Below are positions 1 to 9,142 of a DNA stretch of 64,000 bases, in pieces. Location: positions 372,001-436,000 of the forward strand of contig NZ_JACYFG010000051.1 in NCBI RefSeq assembly GCF_014803405.1, written 5' to 3'. A model generated the notes under the pieces. It saw only the letters and a list, made by a program, of their open reading frames with translations, was not told the origin of the DNA and made no database searches. Each line of letters opens with the position of its first letter. The first letter of the stretch is position 1. This DNA is from Pelagicoccus enzymogenes. GTDB lineage: Bacteria > Verrucomicrobiota > Verrucomicrobiia > Opitutales > Opitutaceae. Made by a program: the position numbers and the translations under genes.

Positions 1-1
1 G

Positions 2-190
2 ACCTACTTGAGCACCGGACCGGAGTTCAGCAAGGCACGCATGACGCCTCGCGAGATCGACCTAGGACCCGTTTCAGCCGTGGCGGACGAGACTTGGCGG
101 GTGATCGACCGCTGGCCTATTCTCGGAGCCCTCTTCGTGTGGACGCTCTATTTGGGTGGCGTCGGCTTACTCGTGTATTTGCTGCATTGA
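2..190 (+). CDS. C-terminal end of an unidentified membrane protein (partial)
   Basis: The frame is open from the first bases of the window and ends at TGA 188-190, two bases before the opgH ATG, so the two genes are probably co-transcribed. The visible 62 residues end in one hydrophobic segment (around PILGALFVWTLYLGGVGLLV) followed by a short LLH tail. This suggests a protein anchored by a C-terminal membrane helix. In many bacteria the gene before opgH is opgG, a periplasmic glucan protein, but the OpgG C-terminus is not recognisable here, so no function is assigned. Confidence 0.55.
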   Translation, partial: TYLSTGPEFSKARMTPREIDLGPVSAVADETWRVIDRWPILGALFVWTLYLGGVGLLVYLLH

Positions 191-191
191 T

Positions 192-2297
192 ATGAAACGC
201 GGAATCGTAAGCATCGGGCAGTTTTTTGACTGGCAACGGTTGTTTTTCTTTGTGACGGCCTTGCTGTTCACCGTGTTTCCTACGGTATTGTTTGGAAACT
301 TGCTCTGGCGGGTAGGGATTGAAGAGGGCTTATGGCCAGTCAGCTTGCTGTTCGCCATCCTAACCTGGAATATTTCTTGGGGAGCCACCCACTCCTTGGT
401 CGGTTTCTTCAAACGCCGTCGTCCGTTGAGACGTCCGGTTGACGTTTCGCTGGAGCAAGAGCACCCCGGCAGCGTGGCGGTGGTGCTGCCGGTTTACAAC
501 GAGGATCCGCGCCGCGTGTTCGCGGGCCTCAAGGCGATGTACGAGTCGCTGCAAAAGCAAGAAGGGGCGGAGGTTTTCGACTTCTACATCCTCAGCGACT
601 CTACGAAGCCGGAGCGCTGGTTGGAGGAGGAGCAGAGCTGGGCGACCTTGTGTCGCGATCTCAAGGCGTTTGGGCGAATCAACTACCGTCGCCGTTCCGT
701 GAATACGGACAAGAAGGCGGGCAACTTGCTGGAGTTCTGCGAAAGTTGGGGGATGCGTTATCGCTACATGGTGACGCTCGATGCGGACAGCGTGATGAGT
801 GGCGAGACATTGATGACACTCTACCGCAGGATGGAGGCGGACACGCGTATCGGGATTTTGCAGACAGCCCCGAAGATCGTTTATTCCGAGAGCTTCTGGG
901 GCCGCTTGCAGCAATTTTCGAATCATTTCTACGGTCCGGTATTCATCGCGGGATTGAACTTCTGGCAAGGTGGGCAAGGGAACTATTGGGGCCACAACGC
1001 GATCATCCGAATGGCACCTTTTATGGAACACTGCGCTCTTCCGGACTTGCCGGGACGGGAACCTTTTGGCGGAAAGATTTTGAGTCACGACTTCGTGGAA
1101 GCAGCTTTGATGCAGCGGGCTGGATTCGAAGTGCGCTTGGCGGAGGATTTGGAGCAAAGCTACGAAGAGTGCCCTCAGGACATGGTCGAGCACGCCAAGC
1201 GCGATCGCCGTTGGTGTCAGGGAAATATGCAGCATTTCTGGCTATTGTTTTCCCGTGGACTGACCTTTGCGAGCCGCTTGCATCTAGCCAACGGCATCAT
1301 GGGATACGCGTCATCGCTTTTGTGGGCGCTCTTCCTCGTTTTGAGTGGAATCCTCATGTACAACCGAGTGCGCAGCAACTTGTCGTTGTTGCCGACTTCG
1401 GGGGTGGGGGACTGGTTTCAGATCCCGCTTTCGGACCATGGGCTGCTGGTGGCGGGCGTCACTTTCAGCCTTCTCTTCCTGCCGAAGCTGCTTGCCCTTC
1501 TCGATGCATTCTTGAGCGAAGGGAGAACGCGTGTATTCGGAGGTGGAATACGTTGCACCCTAAGCGTATTGTTCGAAATCGTAAGCTCCGCTTTGGTCGC
1601 TCCCATAATGATGCTCTACCATGGGCAATTTGTCGTCTTCACGGCGCTGGGTAAAGGGGTTGGCTGGAGCACGCAAAATCGTTTGGCGGGAGATGGCTTG
1701 AGCCTCTACGATGCTTTCGTGTCTCACCGCGGACATGCGATAGTCGGCGTGGCTTTCACCTTGCTCGCCCGCCAAGTCAGCGAATCGTTCCTTTACTGGA
1801 CGCTGCCGGTGAGCGGGGCGATGGTGCTGGCGCCATTCGTTTCCTGGATTTTAAGCAAGCCCTCGATTGGAGGGTGGTTGAAGCGTATCGGGATTTTGGT
1901 GACTCCTGTAGAGCACAAGGTCGAGGAGGAGTTGGTCGCGGTCCGTGAAAACGAGTCTGAGTGGAAGCGCAAGAACTGGATCTTTGAAGACACGGACTCC
2001 GTCGCTGGATTGATGAATGCGGTGGTCGACCCCTATCTTAATGCGATCCGAGTGACGCTGGCGGGCGAATCGAAGTCGAGCTTAGATGCTGGGAGCGCCG
2101 AGCGCATGGGCAAGGCCTTGCTTTATCGGGGCGTGAATGGGCTGAGTTCTTCCGAATGCAAGCTGGTGCTGGGCGATGCGGAATTGATGAGCTCTTTGCA
2201 TCGCCAAGTCTGGACCTTAGACCCCGAGGATTTGCATCCGTCTTGGGGGCCGTTGTTTCGCCGCTACAGCTGGGTGCAGCTGCAGCGGGTTGGCTGA
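192..2297 (+). CDS. opgH: Osmoregulated periplasmic glucan glucosyltransferase H
   Basis: Inner-membrane family-2 glycosyltransferase that builds the beta-glucan backbone of osmoregulated periplasmic glucans from UDP-glucose (family knowledge). About 701 aa. N-terminal membrane helices precede a cytosolic GT2 domain with LPVYNED, the LDADSVM DxD motif, SHDFVEAAL, and KRDRRWCQGN, which corresponds to the (Q/R)xxRW acceptor motif. Several membrane helices follow. It is shorter at the N-terminus than the 847-aa E. coli protein. The ATG at 192 follows the TGA of the upstream gene by one base. A GTG at 156 in the same frame would overlap that gene and add 12 residues, so ATG 192 is preferred. Confidence 0.93.
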   Translation: MKRGIVSIGQFFDWQRLFFFVTALLFTVFPTVLFGNLLWRVGIEEGLWPVSLLFAILTWNISWGATHSLVGFFKRRRPLRRPVDVSLEQEHPGSVAVVLPVYNEDPRRVFAGLKAMYESLQKQEGAEVFDFYILSDSTKPERWLEEEQSWATLCRDLKAFGRINYRRRSVNTDKKAGNLLEFCESWGMRYRYMVTLDADSVMSGETLMTLYRRMEADTRIGILQTAPKIVYSESFWGRLQQFSNHFYGPVFIAGLNFWQGGQGNYWGHNAIIRMAPFMEHCALPDLPGREPFGGKILSHDFVEAALMQRAGFEVRLAEDLEQSYEECPQDMVEHAKRDRRWCQGNMQHFWLLFSRGLTFASRLHLANGIMGYASSLLWALFLVLSGILMYNRVRSNLSLLPTSGVGDWFQIPLSDHGLLVAGVTFSLLFLPKLLALLDAFLSEGRTRVFGGGIRCTLSVLFEIVSSALVAPIMMLYHGQFVVFTALGKGVGWSTQNRLAGDGLSLYDAFVSHRGHAIVGVAFTLLARQVSESFLYWTLPVSGAMVLAPFVSWILSKPSIGGWLKRIGILVTPVEHKVEEELVAVRENESEWKRKNWIFEDTDSVAGLMNAVVDPYLNAIRVTLAGESKSSLDAGSAERMGKALLYRGVNGLSSSECKLVLGDAELMSSLHRQVWTLDPEDLHPSWGPLFRRYSWVQLQRVG

Positions 2298-2306
2298 GCT
2301 GCGAGT

Positions 2307-5300
2307 CTACTTGCCAGTGATGTAGGCTTCGTGGGATGCCCCGAGCTGGAGCTTTAGGTGGTAGACTCTGCTGGTTTGGAAGGCCTCGGTTGCGAAGGTC
2401 TCCGGCGCTATTTTGAGAGTCAGCTCTTTGCGGTCGGGGGAGATCTCGGCAGCGAGGATGCTGTGCTGGATGGTATCCAATTCGGGGGAGCCGTAGTCGG
2501 GCGCATCGCGGTACGTCCAGGATGCGAGGCGTGCAATGGTCTTGAGTTGCTCTGCCCTCAGGTCGTTCGGAAGTGGCTGGGTGAGGCTGACGACTAGGCT
2601 TCGATCGGTTTCCAGTCGAGCGGAGTGAATGGCTTGCTCCTCTGTTTTGCCATCCCAGACGATGCGTTGCAGGCTCGCGAGTTTCCCGCCATGGGCTTGC
2701 CAGCCGCGACCGGTTTGGCCGAGCAGCAAGCTGCCGTCCGCGAGGAAAACGGGACGCATGATCCCTGACTGCAGTTTCTCGCCGAAGGGAATAACGGCAG
2801 CTCGCGTCTCACCTTGTATGCTATATGTGGATACGCGAAGGAGCTTGGACTGGGTTTGGTCGCCGATGAACATTTGTCCACTGTAGGGGCCGAAGGCGCC
2901 TCCCGTAGTATCCCAGGTCATGTGCCCGGGGGAGTTCGCAACCTTGTTATGAGGGAAGAGGGCGACGGCGGTTTCGCGGTTGGCGCCGGCGGCGGGCCAC
3001 TTCAGTTCTGGATTTTCGGGGCTAACGCCCGGTAGGTCGACGAGGCCTGAAGGGTGTCCGTAGTATTTGTTTTCTTCGAGGATGAAGAGTTTGGAGGTGC
3101 TGACGTATTCGCCTTGATTGTCGGCGTACCACAAGGTGCCTTGTGGATCGATTCCCAGGCTGGCGGGGCTGCGGAGACCGTAGGCCCAAGGGGTGAAGCC
3201 GCCCTCGGGCGGGACTTTTATGGTCCAGCCGCTGAAGCCGCCGGAGGTGCCCATGTAGAGGCCCTCGCCTTTGAAGATGGCCTTGTCTGTGTGCAGCAAG
3301 TTTAGGTTGTAGTAGTAGTTGCCCTCTTTGTCGCGTACCGGACCGTGTAGGTAGGAGTGGTAGTTGCTGTGGAAGCTGAATTGGTCGGAAAGGGTTTGGA
3401 AGGAGTCGGCGATGCCGTCTCCGTCGGTGTCAGAGATACGGGTGAGCTCCGGCTTTTGGCCGGCGACGATGCGAAGGCCCTTTTCGTCTTCCACAACGAG
3501 GCCGAGGCAATCGAAAAGCCCCTCGGCAAAGAGCTTCCACTCTCCGTCGACGATGCGCCAGATGCCGGAGGTTCGCGTGCCGACCACGATAGTGCCGTCC
3601 GAAGCCACGTCGATGGCTGTGGCTTCGAAGAGCAGGTCTCGTCCGAAGTTGTCGTGAGGTGGCAGGTATTGTTCGGAGCGATAACCCGCCGGAAGCACAG
3701 CCTCAGTCGCTTGCTTTTCGAGCGGTTGTTGCAAATAGGGCGTATCCGTAGGTTCGGGACGCCAAACGTTTGCGGCGAGGCCGAGTTGTCCGGTCAGGGT
3801 CGCATTTAAGTCTTTGGTCGCAGGTAGATTCCAGTGTCCGGAGGCGTCGAGCGAGCCGTAGTCGACGGCAGCCGATTTGAGCGCCCCAGTATCAAGGGTA
3901 AACGCTTGTTGGGTACTGAGCGATCCGGTGATCTTGATTTGAGTGGTCCCGTCGGCTGCGATTGCAGTGTGAACTGAAATCTCGTTTTCTCCGACGCGGT
4001 AGTGGAAGATTGGAGACGCGTCTTGAGGGGAGGACGCGAGAGTGTAGCCGAGGAACTGAGCGTCGACTTCGTCGAGCATCTCGAGATGATCTTTTTCGCT
4101 GTGGAGTGAGGCGTTGATGGTATCGAATTCGCGAAAAATCGCCTCCTTGAACGAAAAGTCGATACCTTCTCCCTTGGCGTCAAGAGGCGCTAACAGTCCG
4201 CCGCCCGCGAGTTTGATTTCCTTGTTGTCATATCCAGGGGCGAAGCCGTTGCCGCCGCGGTTTTCCCACTCGCCGGCAGCGTTTATGAAGCCGCCTTGCC
4301 AAATCTTTTCGATGGCGAGGGTTCTCGGGTCAAAGCTGTAGTTGAGACCAATGGGGAGTCCAACGTGTATAGAACGTCCGGATACGCCTTTCATCGAACC
4401 GCGTTGAACGCGGGTACGATCGCTAACGAGGATCTCGTTTTTGTCCTGTAGAGGATCGTATTCGGTGGGGCCGTTCTTGGTGACCAGTACCTCGATGGGA
4501 CCGCGTTGCGGGTGGTCGTTGAGGGTGGCGAGATAGCGGTAGATGGCGTCTACTTTGGCGTTGGGCAGGATTTCCTCGCTGTAGGGAACCATCACGGGCA
4601 GGTATGCTTGGCCAGCGGTGGGGCCGGAAGTCGCGATGGCCAACTCGGCTGCTGGGTTGCGGATGGCTCGCTTGGCGTAGGAGAGGTCGGCTTCTATGGA
4701 GAAGCGCGCGTCGGAGGCGGGCTCAAAGATCTCGTGCTGCTTGGGAACGCGTTGAAAGAGCCCGTACAAGTTGGGGCCAGTCTTGAAGGAGGTGTCGCCT
4801 TTCTTGGTGGTATGGCACTCGATGCAACCGAGGGCGGTGAAGGTCTCTTTGCCGAGGGCGACTTGGTCTACGAGCTCGGCGGCGTCGGTTTTTTGTCCAG
4901 GAGCAGGCACGTTGACGCCATCGTAGTCGGCGTGGTCGATCTGGAAGTTGCGTATGGCGATGGGGCCGTTGGCAGCTCGGAAGGCAAGTGGGCCGTCGTA
5001 CTGTTCCCACTGCTTTATGGAGCCGGGAGTGAAGTAGAGGATCTGGGCGTCGCTCTGTACCGTTTCGCCGTTCAGGGTGATTTCCAGGAAGGTGGAGTTG
5101 GCGAGCTTGTTGAAGGTCTCGTCCCGCCGGAAGGTGCGGAAGCGGATGGAGACTTGATTCCATTCGCCGGCGGGCTTGCTGGCGTTGGCGAGCGGTGGGG
5201 TTGCGGGGAAGCTGTCTCCGCTTTCAGCGTTGTAGCCGCCGGCGAGCGTGCCAGCGGAGTCGGAACCGAGCTTCACCTCGTACCGCCCCTGCAGGTAGAC

Positions 5301-5594
5301 GCCAGCTTGGGAAGCTGGCGGCACCAAGTATTCGAAGGAGACGATTTGGTCGGAGTAGTTCGTCCGGGTCAGCAGGTAGCCGTCGCCGTTTTCGCTGCCG
5401 TTGGTGTAGAGGATTTGGCCGTCGGCGGCAGGGCTGGCCTCGAGTCGGTCTGGGGCGTTGGAGAGGCTTACGGAATCGGCTCGTTGCCAAGCGTCCGAGG
5501 GATTGAAGAAGGTATCCAGCGGTTGAGAAATGAGAGGGCTCAGGGCTGCGGTTAAGCAGGCTGCCATCAGGAGAGGGAAGCGATAGCGATTCAT
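2307..5594 (-). CDS. Secreted DUF1080 / cytochrome c / propeller-dehydrogenase fusion
   Basis: A 1095-aa protein with a signal peptide (MNRYRFPLLMAACLTAALSP). Order of parts: a jelly-roll DUF1080-like (3-keto-disaccharide hydrolase type) domain, about residues 26-230; a mono-heme cytochrome c domain with CIECH at residues 257-261 and a possible Met ligand in VMVPYSEEI; a middle region typical of PVC proteins (RGSMKGVSGRSIHVGLPIG); and a C-terminal glucose/sorbosone-dehydrogenase-like beta-propeller (ISDTDGDGIADSF, YGLRSPASLGIDPQGTLW). It probably acts in the periplasm in oxidation of a sugar or related substrate, with electrons passing to the heme; the substrate is unknown. The start at 5594 was chosen because it begins the signal peptide; an upstream start would add 30 residues without one. 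Confidence 0.85.
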   Translation of the reverse strand: MNRYRFPLLMAACLTAALSPLISQPLDTFFNPSDAWQRADSVSLSNAPDRLEASPAADGQILYTNGSENGDGYLLTRTNYSDQIVSFEYLVPPASQAGVYLQGRYEVKLGSDSAGTLAGGYNAESGDSFPATPPLANASKPAGEWNQVSIRFRTFRRDETFNKLANSTFLEITLNGETVQSDAQILYFTPGSIKQWEQYDGPLAFRAANGPIAIRNFQIDHADYDGVNVPAPGQKTDAAELVDQVALGKETFTALGCIECHTTKKGDTSFKTGPNLYGLFQRVPKQHEIFEPASDARFSIEADLSYAKRAIRNPAAELAIATSGPTAGQAYLPVMVPYSEEILPNAKVDAIYRYLATLNDHPQRGPIEVLVTKNGPTEYDPLQDKNEILVSDRTRVQRGSMKGVSGRSIHVGLPIGLNYSFDPRTLAIEKIWQGGFINAAGEWENRGGNGFAPGYDNKEIKLAGGGLLAPLDAKGEGIDFSFKEAIFREFDTINASLHSEKDHLEMLDEVDAQFLGYTLASSPQDASPIFHYRVGENEISVHTAIAADGTTQIKITGSLSTQQAFTLDTGALKSAAVDYGSLDASGHWNLPATKDLNATLTGQLGLAANVWRPEPTDTPYLQQPLEKQATEAVLPAGYRSEQYLPPHDNFGRDLLFEATAIDVASDGTIVVGTRTSGIWRIVDGEWKLFAEGLFDCLGLVVEDEKGLRIVAGQKPELTRISDTDGDGIADSFQTLSDQFSFHSNYHSYLHGPVRDKEGNYYYNLNLLHTDKAIFKGEGLYMGTSGGFSGWTIKVPPEGGFTPWAYGLRSPASLGIDPQGTLWYADNQGEYVSTSKLFILEENKYYGHPSGLVDLPGVSPENPELKWPAAGANRETAVALFPHNKVANSPGHMTWDTTGGAFGPYSGQMFIGDQTQSKLLRVSTYSIQGETRAAVIPFGEKLQSGIMRPVFLADGSLLLGQTGRGWQAHGGKLASLQRIVWDGKTEEQAIHSARLETDRSLVVSLTQPLPNDLRAEQLKTIARLASWTYRDAPDYGSPELDTIQHSILAAEISPDRKELTLKIAPETFATEAFQTSRVYHLKLQLGASHEAYITGK

Positions 5595-5740
5595 TGGTGT
5601 GTGTAGTGAATTATGGGGTACGTTGTTGGGGCGGGCGAATTCTTCAAATGCAAGTAGCGAGGCGGCAGGGTGAAAAAAGGACATTCATAAGAGTATCCGA
5701 AATACGTTGCGCCGGCTGGGGTCTGTCCGAGTATGGGGGG

Positions 5741-6721
5741 ATGGCGGATAGAATAGAAATCAACGTACCAGACGGTTTTAGGAATTTAAAGGGCCAGTTT
5801 GGAGGTATCTTCGGTCTCGTGATCATCGTGGTGTTGATCTGGGCTGGCTTCTCCAGCGTGTACACAGTGCCTGCGGAATCGCAGGGCGTGGTTTTGCGCT
5901 TTGGCAAGTACAAGGACACGGTGGACCCAGGGCTGCAGTTCAAGTTTCCTTTCAACATAGACCAGGTCGAGATCGTTGCGGTGCAGCGCCAAATGAAGCA
6001 GGAGTTTGGCTTCGGCACCTCCGGTGCGACGAACCGTACCCAGTACTCGGCTAATCGAGCCGAGCAGATGGCGGAACGTAGCATGGTGACAGGCGATCTG
6101 AACGCTGCCTCGGTCGAATGGAATTTGCAGTACCGTATCGAGGAACCGAAGCTCTTCCTGTTCAAGGTGCGGGATCCCGAGGAGACGTTGCGCGACATCT
6201 CGGAGTCAGTGATGCGTACGGTAGTGGGGGATCGCACGGTGGATGAAGTGATCACCATCGGTCGTCAGGAGATCTCGGTTGTCGCGCTGGAGCAGATGCA
6301 AGCACTGGTCGACAAGTACGAGCTCGGCCTTCGGATCGATTTGGTGGAGCTGCAAAACGTAAATCCGCCCGAGCAGGTGCGACCTTCCTTCAACGAGGTC
6401 AACCAGGCTCAGCAGGAGCGTGAAAGCATGATCAATGTCGCCAACGGCGAATACAACAAGGTGATCCCGCGCGCTCGGGGATTGGCGAATCAGTCCATCC
6501 AAGAAGCCGAAGGCTATGCCCTCAAGCGCGTGAACGAGGCGGAAGGTGACGTGGCTCGCTTCGAGGCAATGCTCACGGAGTACGTCAAGGCGCCCGAGGT
6601 GACCAAGCGACGCATCTATTTGGAAACCATGCAGCAAGTGGTCTCCCAAATCGACAAGAAGATCGTGCTGGACGACGAAGCCAGCTCCGTGCTGCCGCTC
6701 TTGCAGCTGAACCAAAACTAA
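5741..6721 (+). CDS. hflK: FtsH protease modulator HflK
   Basis: SPFH/band-7 membrane protein of about 326 aa that with HflC forms the large cage around the FtsH protease (family knowledge). One N-terminal membrane helix (GIFGLVIIVVLIWAGFSSVY) is followed by the SPFH domain, beginning VPAESQGVVLRFGKY, then a long helical region rich in Ala/Glu (residues about 230-300). The ATG at 5741 follows a G-rich stretch and starts just before the helix; an upstream start at 5594 would add 49 residues that look non-coding. hflC follows after 23 bases, the usual pair order. Confidence 0.93.
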   Translation: MADRIEINVPDGFRNLKGQFGGIFGLVIIVVLIWAGFSSVYTVPAESQGVVLRFGKYKDTVDPGLQFKFPFNIDQVEIVAVQRQMKQEFGFGTSGATNRTQYSANRAEQMAERSMVTGDLNAASVEWNLQYRIEEPKLFLFKVRDPEETLRDISESVMRTVVGDRTVDEVITIGRQEISVVALEQMQALVDKYELGLRIDLVELQNVNPPEQVRPSFNEVNQAQQERESMINVANGEYNKVIPRARGLANQSIQEAEGYALKRVNEAEGDVARFEAMLTEYVKAPEVTKRRIYLETMQQVVSQIDKKIVLDDEASSVLPLLQLNQN

Positions 6722-6744
6722 ACCCAGACACGGAGACTATTAGC

Positions 6745-7698
6745 ATGAAGCAGATAGCGCAGTTTTTCTCGATTATCCTAGTGTTGGCTCTCGTCATCGT
6801 GGGCTACAATTCCATCTACACCGTTCGCGAGACCGAGCAGGTGATATTGACCCAATTTGGTGAGGTGGTGGGCGACCCCGTGCTGGAGTCCGGCTTGCAC
6901 TTCAAGATGCCTTTTGTGCAAAAGCCAAATTACATGGAGAAGCGAATTCTGGACTGGGATGGTCGCACGACAGAAATGACCACCAAGGATAAGACTTTCA
7001 TCGAGGTGGATACCTTTGGTCGTTGGCGGATCGTCGATCCGAAGCAGTTTTTCCTTCGTCTCCGTGACGAGCGTAGCGCGATTTCCCGACTGGACGGCAT
7101 TCTTGGTTCCGCAACGAAGGAAGCGATCGCCAAGCACGAGTTGGTGGAGGTCGTACGGTCCACAAAGGGCCGCGAGCCACAGGTGGATGCCAGCTTGAAC
7201 GCGGAGTCGAGCAGCCTTGGCGTTTTGCCAGATATCGTGAAGGGCCGTGTAGCGGTCGAAGAGGAGATTTTCCAGGAGGCAGCCAAAAAGCTGACGGAGC
7301 TGGGAATCGAGCTTTTGGATGTGCGATTCAAGCGGGTGAACTACCACGACAGCGTCGAACGAAGCATCTACCAGCGCATGATTTCAGAGCGCCAGCAGAT
7401 CGCGGAGCGATTCCGTTCCGAGGGCGCGGGGGAGGCGGCCAAGATCAATGGTAAGCGGGGACGCGACCTACAGGAGATCGAGTCGGTGGCCTATCGCCGG
7501 GTGCTGGAAATCCGGGGTGATGCGGATGCAAAGGCGACGCAAATCTACGCGGATGCCTACAACCAATCTCAGGAAGCTATCAAATTCTACGAGTTCATCA
7601 AGTCGCTCGAAGCTTACGAGTCGGTCCTCAAAGGAGATACTACCTTGATCCTTACTACCGAGAGCGAACTGTTCAAGTACCTGAAGAATATTGACTAG
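6745..7698 (+). CDS. hflC: FtsH protease modulator HflC
   Basis: Second subunit of the HflKC complex, 317 aa. An N-terminal membrane helix (FFSIILVLALVIVGYNSIY) is followed by an SPFH domain starting TVRETEQVILTQFGEVV and a coiled-coil stretch (about residues 205-275, with GEAAKINGKRGRDLQEIE). It lies 23 bases after hflK in the same direction and is followed by an intrinsic terminator, so the two form an operon. Confidence 0.94.
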   Translation: MKQIAQFFSIILVLALVIVGYNSIYTVRETEQVILTQFGEVVGDPVLESGLHFKMPFVQKPNYMEKRILDWDGRTTEMTTKDKTFIEVDTFGRWRIVDPKQFFLRLRDERSAISRLDGILGSATKEAIAKHELVEVVRSTKGREPQVDASLNAESSSLGVLPDIVKGRVAVEEEIFQEAAKKLTELGIELLDVRFKRVNYHDSVERSIYQRMISERQQIAERFRSEGAGEAAKINGKRGRDLQEIESVAYRRVLEIRGDADAKATQIYADAYNQSQEAIKFYEFIKSLEAYESVLKGDTTLILTTESELFKYLKNID

Positions 7699-7731
7699 TC
7701 GGTAATCGGATAACGGATACTGAAGTTTACT

Positions 7732-7762
7732 GGAGCTCGCTGTAAGGCGGGCTCCTTTTTTT
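7732..7762 (+). terminator. Intrinsic terminator after hflKC
   Basis: The stem GGAGCTCGC / GGCGGGCTCC with a 5-base loop is followed by seven T, 34 bases after the hflC stop. Confidence 0.85.
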
Positions 7763-7814
7763 GTTTGTCGTGCTGGGATTTAGCAGCGGCCGCGGAAAAC
7801 GGATCTTGCAACGC

Positions 7815-7838
7815 GGACGGGGTGGCACCCGTCCTTCC
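7815..7838 (-). repeat. REP-like palindrome, type F
   Basis: Hairpin GGACGGG / CCCGTCC with an AGGA/GGAG-like head on the minus strand. It lies 9 bases beyond the stop of the minus-strand symporter gene, head towards the gene. A near-identical copy is at 40926-40949. Confidence 0.7.
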
Positions 7839-7847
7839 AGAATAATG

Positions 7848-8771
7848 CTACTTTCCTTTGAGGCGCCAATAGCCGGCCAAGGCGCTGCCGATGACGGAGT
7901 GCATGACAGCTGAGATAGCGCCGGGCACAGCGGTAAGCGGTGTCGCTGCGAAGTGTTTCGTGGCAAGAGCGGTGGCGAGTCCCGAGTTTTGCATGCCGAC
8001 TTCGATTGAAATCGTCCGGCGAACCAGTGTATCGTATCCGAGGATACGAGCGAAAAAGTAGCCTGAGGCAAACGCTGCGGAATGCAGCAGGATGACTGCT
8101 CCGAGGAGTGAAAGTCCTGACTCCATCACCGCTTCGGCTCGGGCTCCAAGGATCGCAGCGCAAATGAGAGCGATGACGATAACGGATACGAGGGGGCCGA
8201 CGGGCAGCACTGCTTTGGCCAGCTTGGGGAAAGCGTGATGCAGCAGGACTCCGATCGCGACGGGGGCGAGCACGATCTTGACCATGCTAATGAAGAGGCC
8301 AGCTGCATCAACCGGTACGTATTGGCCTGCCAAATACGAAGTGAAAAGAGGGGTTAAGCCAATAGCGACGGCGGTCGAGCACATCGTCATGAGCACGGAC
8401 AGGGCGACGTTCGCCCGAGCGATGAACACGACCACGTTGGACGCGGTGCCTCCCGGACAGCAGGCGACGAGGATCAGTCCGACTGCGAAGTCGGTGGGCA
8501 GGTTTAAGGCTTTGCCGATAGCCCAGCCCCAGAAAGGCATCAAGACGAACTGGGCGACAACCCCTGCAGCAACGGCCTTGGGCATGGTAGCGACTCGCTT
8601 GAAGTCTTCCACGCTGAGCGTGATTCCCATGCCCAGCATGATGACGGAGAGGCCGGGAATGATGTAGGGAATGAACCAAGTGAAGGTTTGGGGGGCGAGC
8701 AAGGACCAGACGCAAGCGGCCGCGACCCATAGGGGGAAGAGATTGGAAAGGATATTGAAGAAACGGGACAT
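7848..8771 (-). CDS. Bile acid:sodium symporter (BASS) family transporter
   Basis: A 307-aa polytopic membrane protein with about nine or ten hydrophobic segments. The BASS signatures are visible: MLGMGITLSVEDF in an early helix, ACCPGGTASNVVVFIARAN, and SIEVGMQNSGLATALA near the C-terminus, which in characterised members line the two sodium sites. The family imports organic anions with sodium; the substrate cannot be told from sequence. The gene stands alone. Confidence 0.9.
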   Translation of the reverse strand: MSRFFNILSNLFPLWVAAACVWSLLAPQTFTWFIPYIIPGLSVIMLGMGITLSVEDFKRVATMPKAVAAGVVAQFVLMPFWGWAIGKALNLPTDFAVGLILVACCPGGTASNVVVFIARANVALSVLMTMCSTAVAIGLTPLFTSYLAGQYVPVDAAGLFISMVKIVLAPVAIGVLLHHAFPKLAKAVLPVGPLVSVIVIALICAAILGARAEAVMESGLSLLGAVILLHSAAFASGYFFARILGYDTLVRRTISIEVGMQNSGLATALATKHFAATPLTAVPGAISAVMHSVIGSALAGYWRLKGK

Positions 8772-8867
8772 GGAGGGGAGGGGTTGCAGGAGGTTTTCCC
8801 ATTCGCCAGCAAAAGGGCAAGGCTAATGCGGGCCTCGCTTGCAGGAGGCGCTTAGAGTCGAGAGTTC

Positions 8868-8999
8868 ATGGGTCATGAGGTGATTAACTCGACTTCTGGG
8901 GTATGGCTTAAGAAAGGGCCTTTCAGAGGCGTAGCTATTCCTTGCGACTCTCATTACTTTTATGCGTCAGATGTTGTAAAGGCGGAGGCGCGTAGCTGA
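8868..8999 (+). CDS. Candidate small ORF (43 aa) before a strong terminator
   Basis: The 43-codon frame (begins MGHEVINSTSGVWLKKGPF) lies in an otherwise empty 370-base gap (8772-9142) between two minus-strand genes. It stops 25 bases before a perfect 11-bp hairpin with a T tract that terminates in the plus direction. No plus-strand gene is nearby to explain that terminator. An AGGAGG lies at 8843-8848 but is too far from the ATG to be a normal ribosome site. It could equally be a small RNA. Confidence 0.3.
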   Translation: MGHEVINSTSGVWLKKGPFRGVAIPCDSHYFYASDVVKAEARS

Positions 9000-9024
9000 T
9001 TAGTATTGATTTCAGCAATGACGA

Positions 9025-9051
9025 AGCCGCGGCACTCGTGCCGCGGCTTTT
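9025..9051 (+). terminator. Strong orphan hairpin terminator
   Basis: Perfect 11-bp stem AGCCGCGGCAC / GTGCCGCGGCT with a 2-base loop, then TTTT. The T run is on the plus strand only, so it ends a plus-strand transcript although the flanking genes are on the minus strand. Confidence 0.7.
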
Positions 9052-9142
9052 ATGTGTCCAAAAGTTTGGATACGGAGGTTGCTTGATTCAGGAGTTTGGA
9101 AGACGCCCGCGGAGCAGCCGTCCCACCCGACGGACTAATACT

